Positions 57,631 through 64,000 of a DNA stretch of 64,000 nucleotides are shown here, in pieces (position 1 is the first letter of the stretch; each line of letters begins with the position of its first letter). Under the pieces are notes generated by a model. It had not been told where the DNA came from and ran no database searches. It was given only the letters and a program-made list of their open reading frames with translations. This DNA comes from Glandiceps talaboti (Eukaryota; Hemichordata; Enteropneusta; Spengelidae). A program made the position numbers and the translations under genes. The stretch is from assembly GCF_964340395.1 (NCBI RefSeq), contig NC_135562.1, forward strand, positions 11,890,543 to 11,954,542. Reading direction: 5' to 3'.

Positions 57631-60307
57631 TTTTATTATAATACTAATATTTATTTTTTTCATTTTATTTTATTTTATTTATTTATTTATTCATTTATTT
57701 TTCATTTTTATTTATTTATTTATTTTTTTTTTTGGGGGGGGGGTAATTGCAGTCCTTTGATTCAAAGCAGTAGCGTCACTATTTTAGTTTAAACACATTA
57801 TATTGACTCCATGATTACGTATTCACACTGCTAGTGAGAGCCCCGTGCGTAAGCCAAGAGACTTGTCGCTGGTTGTCTAATCTAGCGATCATAATTGTAG
57901 AATCACACCGAATAAGAAAATCTACGACAAATACCTGGTTTAGGGCCTCATAGACATATGAAGCGAATGATGAATGTTCGAGATTAAGGTCTTACTCTCA
58001 GAGGAACGGTGACACAATAGATTCGGAGAGAGTGGACAATAGATTTCTATAGTCGTGAATTTGAGCCGGTTTTACAGGTCGCGACGTGGGTTCTAAAAAC
58101 TTTGTTACGTAAATGTCACTTATGGTAATCCATCCCAGAATTCAATGGATACCCTTGACGATGTACTTATACAGTTAAAAACATCAATTTGATTTACGAA
58201 TTCAATGTGATTGACGCAAAGATACACGAGATGAAACAGGGGACGTTATACGAAATGTTTAAAATAGGACCACTATAGTGGATCCGAGGTTTAAATTGGT
58301 TGTGTACCATTTTCTGACAGCTTTGGTTCATTCATAACACGGTTTAATCCCAAGGTGTTTGTTTAGCCTACTTCTTCTACTCCATAACAGTCAAGAAGGG
58401 AATGACACAGTGGCAAATTTGAAACAAAACCGGTGCTCTTAGCTAGAGCTACCGCAAGTCCAACTTCACAGCATTTGGACTATTTCTAACATATCCTTTC
58501 CAAAAGCGACGTGACATAAATTTAAGCAATGTTGCAACAGATATATGAAAAAATATTTACCTATGTAAATGTTACTAAGAGCAATTTTTGCTCATCTGAC
58601 TATTCACTCGGTCGTTGATTAAATAACTTACGGGCTACTAGTACTTTGATACCGCACAGTCTTGATGTACACATTGTATAAAACGTTGGCGTCGAGAAGT
58701 GGAAATGTTTTTGCCAGACACTATTTCTCTATAGGGAAACAAACGTACAATGCCACCCCTCCATGATATGCGTATACGCATAATGTTTTCGGATTAACTT
58801 TTCAGTGTTAATCCACCATGTATCTTCTCCAAAAACAAGTATATCGAATTGGTTCTAACTCGACTGTGTTGTTTCTTTGCGTTGAACTTCTACATCGAAA
58901 AACACGTGGAATAACTTCCATATTCGGTAACTTGTTGTTTGAATAGCCACTGACGTCATTTACAAAGCTGTGGACAGTTTAAAATGGCCATGTTTAACAA
59001 GTTTTCTTCTGACCAAAGGCAACTAGATATTTTGCATGACAATTGTCAGAGGGTTTGCATTCTTTTATTGCCACATGTACAGCATAGCACCTCTGACCAT
59101 TAGTTCATCAAAACCTACAGTAAAAGTTCAAACACCAACTTGACAATATACACGTACTGGGGACGTGAATACTTTGTAGTTACAAGAACGTAAAAGGAGC
59201 ACAGTCTTGGGTGATTGCAATCTTGTACTTTAGAAGATCGTTTTACACCCTCTATTGTTGAGATAAAAAGTCCTGCATTGTCAATATCAAGTCAGCCGAA
59301 CAATGCCGTATCGTACACGAATAGCAAGGTGCAAATACGGAGAACTGGCGGCATATATGCGAATATTTACTTAGACTACTTTTGTGTTCAATAAAGGTGA
59401 ATACTCTAAATGTTGAAAGTGATTCATTCCCAAAGTTTGTCTTTAGTTGTTAACAGCTACTTCACTAACTGTACACATAAGGTGTTCCCAGCCACACGTC
59501 GCGCCCTTGTGTATATTCACCACTAAGCGTCTGCTAATTTAAATAACACCATTGAGGTCGATAACGGGAAAGCCTCATTGATTACACCATGGAAGTATCA
59601 CACATGTGGGTAATGACACTTCAATAAATACTCCTCTACATTCATATAAATCTTTGTGGAAAATAAAAATACTGAAACACACATCTAAATCTTCGCGTGT
59701 ATGCCTCCAGTTCCCATTGTATGTGGACGACTTTGACAGAATACGTCATCAGGCCTGAACCAACTGACAGTACAATGACTTAAACATGTCGGATGTCGCT
59801 GATCCTTTTGTAAGAACAATTTACTTGTAATTCAATTTGGCAACGTTCGTTCCCACGACTTTGTTGGAATGAAATGCTTTGATTACATTAAGTTTAGTCG
59901 GTATAAGAAAAAGAGCTGAGAATGCAAAACATGCATACATTTACTGTTTCCTTCCGGCTATCGATTTGATATTGAGCTATATACCTAGCCCAAGGGTTAT
60001 GATCTGAAATATCAATATCAATATCTGTTCTGATAATACATACACCGATGAAAGTTACAAATTGTAAAATTTGATGAACTTACCTTCTAAATTTTAGAGA
60101 TTTGCCGTCTCCGATAAACCTTACACCTGTAAGACCAGCAGTCTGTGTGAAGGCCAGCATCACTTCATGCCAAGATGTTTCCTTATTTTCACCATCTCTG
60201 TCGTTTTTAGACGCATCATTCCGATCTTGTGCGTCACTCGATATCCCATTTTCCAACCCCGCAAAATCAGTCAAAGGAAAAACCTTCGTGTTGTCATAGG
60301 AACTCAT
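43028..60307 (-). CDS. DEG/ENaC-family (ASIC-like) sodium channel subunit with extra extracellular exon
   Basis: Eleven exons on the minus strand: 60307-60084, 53519-53349, 52126-51917, 51391-51270, 50963-50785, 49761-49605, 48683-48627, 47467-47299, 46221-45688, 44411-44320, 43152-43028 (stop 43030-43028). All phases close to 679 residues, versus roughly 500-650 for most of the family. Exon 2 is TM1 plus the post-TM1 motif FPAITICNNN. Exons 3-8 hold the cysteine-rich ectodomain (SCSFSGIPC, NYGICYTFN, HDQDEIPD, C..C..C clusters). Exon 10 gives ENLAKVNIYFEDLKVESI, and exon 11 gives TM2 with DIGGSLGLFFGAS, the GAS selectivity filter. Exon 9 (178 codons) has no counterpart in ASICs. The HG gating motif is TG (AGLTGVRFI), and the degenerin site before DIGG is Cys. 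Such channels form trimers in the plasma membrane. The gating stimulus cannot be predicted. Confidence 0.9.
43885..44310 (+). repeat. Minisatellite in DEG/ENaC last intron, about 31-34-bp units
   Basis: About a dozen units of 'ccaaatatccatattatcaa' plus 'agtctagacta', ending only 10 bp from exon 10 (44320-44411), so it sits against that exon's splice donor on the gene's sense strand. Confidence 0.85.
44665..44990 (+). mobile_element. GGTTCCGGTTAC-ended MITE, copy 2 (degenerate left end)
   Basis: Shares 'ggtggggtaggtagattttt', 'cttcctatcagatgtacag' and 'ggtcggcagtgga' with the family. The left terminus is mutated and the right terminus carries a deletion before 'ggaaccaaacaa'. Confidence 0.7.
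46358..46626. mobile_element. Foldback element with about 130-bp arms in DEG/ENaC intron
   Basis: The two halves are near-complete inverted copies. Left arm: cccggagcacagtcacttg ... ataatacaaaataatgacgt; right arm: acgtcattattttgtattat ... caagtgactgtggcccgg. The centre is near 46492. It resembles a palindromic MITE, and its transcript would fold into one long hairpin. Confidence 0.85.
46644..46848. repeat. Compound tetranucleotide array (TTAA/GTTA/GTCA/GTTG)
   Basis: Successive pure blocks of tetranucleotides that differ by single substitutions, beginning 18 bp after the foldback element. Confidence 0.9.
47790..48375 (+). mobile_element. MITE copy 3 with nested retrotransposon tail
   Basis: The left end 'tttggttccgattacggtca' and the right part (from about 48176, 'ggtttccatatggcctctgt' to 'tttctcgaatacgt') belong to the MITE family. 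Between them, 47870-48170 is foreign. It ends 'gggctaagcctgttggatga tgaatgaatgaataaa', typical of a CR1-type LINE 3' tail, followed by a long TA run (48081-48166). Confidence 0.7.
48488..48523 (+). repeat. Dispersed 37-bp motif, copy 2
   Basis: 'cgcaaaccacggcctctttt acggcacag' matches 28379-28417 with a few differences. Confidence 0.6.
51002..51195. repeat. (CATA)n microsatellite
   Basis: Imperfect CATA/GCATA array in the DEG/ENaC intron between exons 4 and 5. Confidence 0.9.
52395..53335 (-). mobile_element. 5'-truncated CR1/Crack-like LINE, 3' end
   Basis: Minus-strand frames encode the end of a reverse transcriptase. First comes FVQPHITYGIEVWGS and then LHRFLVSTFVYDLLHNNLP. After a frameshift near 52880 comes the usual carboxyl end STRQKEQNNLCVPTVK, YGKQSMTYTGAVTWNSI and VKSSLCKDLL. 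The 3' terminus is a GATAT pentamer run (52396-52430), as expected for a LINE tail. It sits in DEG/ENaC intron 2, starting about 14 bp from the exon 2 donor. Confidence 0.85.
54408..54752 (-). mobile_element. GGTTCCGGTTAC-ended MITE, copy 4 (best preserved ends)
   Basis: Begins 'tttggttccggttaccc' and ends 'gtaaccggaaccacac', giving clear terminal inverted repeats of about 14 bp. Internal 'ccgaccctaaacttc' and 'tctgtaatggctgtacatct' match the other copies. Confidence 0.85.
55437..55786 (-). mobile_element. GGTTCCGGTTAC-ended MITE, copy 5
   Basis: Left end 'gcggttacacaccccacct', right end 'gtaatcggaaccacaca'. TTTGTTT occurs on both sides and could be a target-site duplication, though the left flank is itself a short TTTG repeat. 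Confidence 0.8.
56499..56923. repeat. (CATA)n microsatellite, about 425 bp
   Basis: Longest tetranucleotide array of the window, with CGCA, TGTA and AACA interruptions. Long Met-Tyr-Val-Cys reading frames in it are artefacts. Confidence 0.95.
57424..57733. repeat. (TA)n and (TTTA)n arrays
   Basis: TA run at 57424-57509, then ATAAAT/CAAT short repeats, then TTTA-rich sequence to 57733, ending in a T run and a G run. Confidence 0.9.
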
Positions 60308-61418
60308 ATTTTTGGCCGACGAGTGTTCACTTGTTCTTTACGACTGCCGTAGTCCGTCGGATCTGACAACAAGTCAGTGAGTCGAGTAAGTCTAATAACG
60401 AATTATGATGAGTTCAACCTTCCATACAAAGTGACCACGTGACAGACATCTCCAAGGTAGCCACTAAACAATGGACTTATATGATGGTCACGTGATGGAA
60501 AAGTAAATAAAGAAGAATAACAACCCGAAGTGATTCAACATAGCGTGACTAGGAACTTTCTAAATGCATAGTTGACCTAGATTGATTTGTAAACCCGTCT
60601 ATGCGTGGTGTTCACATTGAATGGTGGAGTGCAAAACTAGACTGAAAACATTATTTGAAATATAGAGAAAAAAAACAAGAAAATATATTAGGAAATCGTG
60701 AAAAAATGTTTAGCCCTGTTTGACCTTATTAGAAAGCCTGGTATGGAACTATTGTAGATTTGTTGGGTTATTTGTTTGGTTTTGAATGTGTCCTGTTTGA
60801 ACCAATCAGAAGATTATACAACAAAACTAGGGTTGTCACTGACTGTCCAATAATGTGTGATCTGTGAGTAGTATATATTATGGGGAATAGAGAAAAGACA
60901 GAAACAAAATAACATTAAGTATTTATAATTATTTAATGCTTAAACACAAGTGTTGACAAGATTGTCCTAACATCTCATTTTTAGTGACAAATACACTATC
61001 AGGAATGTTAAGGAGGTCATTATCTCCCATACTACATTACCAAGACAGAGCTCTTCGTTTCAACTATCGCACTGTCTGCAAACTCTGAAACACTGCCCTC
61101 TGTGTTAAAGTGTGAAATGATACAATGCACGTATTTATGAATGAAAGTGTCGATGTCTTATTTCAATGACATCAAGATAAATATTTGCATATATTTACAT
61201 AAGCTAAATACATAATATATCAATTTACTGTTGTATCAAATACACGGTATTCAATACCCATAATCAGTAGTTTTTCATAAGTATCTACCGCTTCTAAAAA
61301 TGCTTTATCTGTTTTATAAAATTGCAAACCGGATCAAAAATATTGTCCATATTGCTATATGTAAATTAATGTTTTTGCCATTCGACAAAAATATACAAAA
61401 CGGAATTAATGACAGAAA

Positions 61419-61458
<40 letters not shown>

Positions 61459-61988
61459 ACACACACGCGCGCGCGCGCACACACACACACACACAGCCAC
61501 AGCCACATAGTTACCTAATTGCTGTGCAAATTGCAATGTAGAGAGCCGTGAATTTCATTTCATGAAGTTAAATAATACCGACAGAATGCAAAGTTCACAA
61601 AGGATTTCATTCCACAAGTTTCTGTCTGTGACAGAGAAGTTTACATGTAGTAAACCCTAAATCTGTGACCAGTGAGAAACGTTTCTGTGTGTCCTTGATT
61701 GCTTTTATATGTGACCGGAAAGAGGTATCTGTGTGTTCCTCTATTCAAAACGTGATCAGAGAGAAGTCTCCGGAAGCATACTGACATTTGCAGCTGTGTT
61801 TTCATATAACTTTCTGTGTGGTACATGATTTGTAGAGTTTAAACAGTTCTTTCTAGCAGTGTGTTACAAGACTGTGTTACCATGTTGCAGCAGAGTGCTC
61901 CTTTTAAATCTTTATAGATTCTTATTTTAATCTTTATACATGTAACTTTTTTCGTATTAGTTCCGAACATTAGGCCTAATAAAAAAAT

Positions 61989-62299
61989 GTGTGGTTCCGG
62001 TTACATTCAATTTTAGAATAGGTGGGGTAGGGAGATTTTTATTTTATTTTATTATATATTTTTTCATGTGCGAGTGTCTAATTCAGGTTTTCCATTGTTT
62101 TCCAAATGGTCTCTGTGTTATGTCATTACAGATTGGAAGAACAGTTTTATATCATATTTTTAAGTTGATGTCAGTTTCCGCTTCCACTATTTCTCGAGAC
62201 TTAATTATTGCGATTTTATTTTTTTTCTCGAATACGTAAAACAAAATTTAGGGTCGGCAGTGAAAAACCAGGTGGGGTCGGGTAACCAGAAGCAAACAT
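61989..62299 (+). mobile_element. GGTTCCGGTTAC-ended MITE, copy 6
   Basis: Begins 'gtgtggttccggttacattc' and ends 'ggtggggtcgggtaaccaga'. It is absent from the paralogous position near 41925, so it inserted after that duplication. A TTTA array (62296-62372) follows. Confidence 0.85.
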
Positions 62300-62327
62300 T
62301 TATTTATTTATTTATTTATTTATTTTT

Positions 62328-62358
<31 letters not shown>

Positions 62359-62489
62359 TTCATTTATTTACACCTTGTTGGTATATGCTATGAGTTTGGA
62401 ACTAATACAAAATATGATTCCAGAGCGATGAAACAACGTTTTTTGGTTGTGTAATTTAATTTGTTACATTATCAGTGGCAATGACATCA

Positions 62490-62820
62490 CAAGTGGCCAT
62501 ATGGAAGAGAATTTGGTATTGGATTTTTAATTTTACTTCGGATTTTGAATTTTTAAAACTTACAATTTATCATGACTTCCTACTTAAAAAACCAATATGA
62601 AACTATAGAGACTCAATACATTGCAAACAGATAATGAAAAACAACGTCGTAAAAATTGCTATTTTACGTACAATAACAAACATTTTACACATCTTTTGCA
62701 ATTGAGTTACAGACACAGCCCTGGCATATGCCATTTCACATTGATTTTTCAAGTAGGACGCCATGATAAAATTGTTTTAATCCAAAATAGGTACCAAATC
62801 CTCATTGATATGGCCACTTT
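62490..62820. mobile_element. Foldback MITE (AAAGTGGCC ends), copy c
   Basis: Ends 'aagtggccatatg' and 'tatggccacttt', with internal sequence matching 38387-38738. It is absent from the paralogous position near 42040, so it inserted after the flank duplication. Confidence 0.8.
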
Positions 62821-64000
62821 AAACATATTATCTAGCCTATTGTTATTAATGGAATTTGTCGTTCAACAAAAACTAGCTAATCTTGTGGTCGATTTTAGTG
62901 TTCCTTTTAACTGTTTGAATATTGACATCAACGTAATACATTCTTTAAAATTCCTGACCACTGGACACTTTTCATGAAATAACAATATTGTATTAATAAT
63001 CCTTATTTTAACAGAATTATGCATCCACTTCAAAGTAATCTTTTAATTACCATGGTATTTCAATTGATAGTTATCCATCTGTCAATAGCTAAATGGTTTG
63101 GTATTTAAACTAAATGTGCAAAGGCAATTATGTTAAATCGATATTGCGCGCTTTCCAAACATTAAAATAGGCGGATGTTCAGTTGTATGGCAGTGTAAAT
63201 ACATCATTATTGATTTTGCAATCTTGATTTTTTTTTCCATCGACTTTGCAGCAGGGTGTCACAAATTTAGGTTTATACACTCCTTTGAGTTTCTTTTAAA
63301 AGTGTAAGTGTTGAATACCAGCATGCATTATTATAACCAATTGTGGATTTTGTTCACGCATGCGCAGTTACATCTCTCCAACACACCACCCCCCCCCTTT
63401 AAATACTAGTATATAATATATACACTAACATACATCAAGTTTGTACATGAATGCCTGCGAAGAGCATATGCGTTGTGTAGATTTTTCACGAGGTGAGAGT
63501 GTATTTCCTGACGGGCTTGTACATTTATTTTTTTCCGTTGATTGTCAGTGTCTTATAAATATTAAATAGTTGAGGATAAATACATCTTACGAACATAAAA
63601 AGTTGATGGTGAGAGAAAACCACTATTAGTTGATATGCATTGAGTTCACGACATCTTCAATCATAGCTAATCACACATCGCATAAAATCGACTCCTATGA
63701 GGTCCAACTGTGTTTTTTTCACTCGGGTGTAATATGTAAGTGTGGCATGACTGAGATATTTTGAGTCTTTTTCTTCTCACTTTAGAGTTCATCTCAAAAT
63801 CTTCATTTATGTGTCCATTCTCCTTGCCACACCGTTCCATTTATTAACGTGAAAGCTACCGCCAATTCATTGAAGCGGCATTAAATTTCTTAGACGCAAA
63901 AATCGTTTATACAGATTAAGTTTACTTGTTATTTGAATTCCTGAACTTTGCTGTTTCACTACCCATTGTTTTGTACATCAAGTTACTGCTGAGGTGACTT

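Larger units (their letters stand above)
53520..60083. other. First intron of the DEG/ENaC gene (6.6 kb)
   Basis: Contains MITE copies 4 and 5, a 425-bp CATA array (56499-56923), a TA run (57424-57509) and a T/A-rich TTTA array (57586-57733) followed by a short G run. No exon of another gene was recognised. Confidence 0.7.
60308..64000. other. 5' flank of DEG/ENaC and duplicated 3'-flank copy
   Basis: 60308-60640 is the 5' flank of the channel gene. 60640-63850 is colinear with 40430-43070. An AC/GC run is at 61419-61500. No coding exon was identified in 63850-64000. Confidence 0.6.

Noticed and set aside
61300-61518. His-Thr repeat frame
   Set aside because: Translation of the AC dinucleotide array.

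Overview
The window is animal genomic DNA: genes are split by GT-AG introns, coding density is low, the sequence is AT-rich, and there are very many microsatellites, MITE-like elements, tRNA-derived SINEs and LINE tails. The gene content (C-type lectin plus PAN receptor, SRCR/WSC/CUB/sushi receptor, DEG/ENaC channel, MAIP1) fits an invertebrate deuterostome such as amphioxus, a hemichordate or an echinoderm. I cannot fix the species. All gene models were built by hand from splice signals and reading-frame phase, and every model closes in frame.

Left part (1-12.8 kb). After 1.4 kb without a recognisable gene comes a degenerate tandem duplication (about 1.5-2.87 and 2.87-4.3 kb) with an unidentified exon-like ORF. 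A complete six-exon gene (4577-8522, +) encodes a putative type II membrane lectin: membrane anchor, Thr/Ser-rich stalk with a 38-residue repeat, C-type lectin domain with EPN and WND motifs, and a PAN/apple domain. Behind it lie decayed exons of a minus-strand receptor.

Middle-left (12.8-30.4 kb). The same two-gene block is present again. Here the lectin is the broken copy: no membrane-anchor exon, a 71-bp deletion and a Trp-to-TAG change. The convergent minus-strand receptor (30340-21701) is complete in ten exons: signal peptide, SRCR with a 23-Gln insert, WSC, CUB, sushi, short stalk, TM helix, and a tail with 11 tyrosines. The two copies have therefore decayed reciprocally, leaving one working lectin and one working receptor.

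Middle (30.4-43.0 kb). MAIP1 (32877-38200, +, five exons) encodes a mitochondrial-matrix m-AAA-protease partner. A 59-bp unit carrying the end of its exon 2 and the 5' splice site is tandemly repeated in the next intron. Foldback and MITE elements flank it.

Right (43.0-60.3 kb). An 11-exon DEG/ENaC sodium-channel gene runs on the minus strand. It carries an unusually long extra exon (178 codons) before TM2, lacks the His of the HG gating motif, and has Cys at the degenerin site. Its introns hold a truncated LINE, a foldback element and several copies of one MITE family. Its 3' flank (about 40.4-43.07 kb) is duplicated at 60.64-63.85 kb, which suggests a paralogous channel gene just beyond the right edge.

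The strongest candidates for something undescribed are the duplicated convergent pair of predicted surface receptors, the receptor architecture itself, and the DEG/ENaC channel with the inserted knuckle-region domain.
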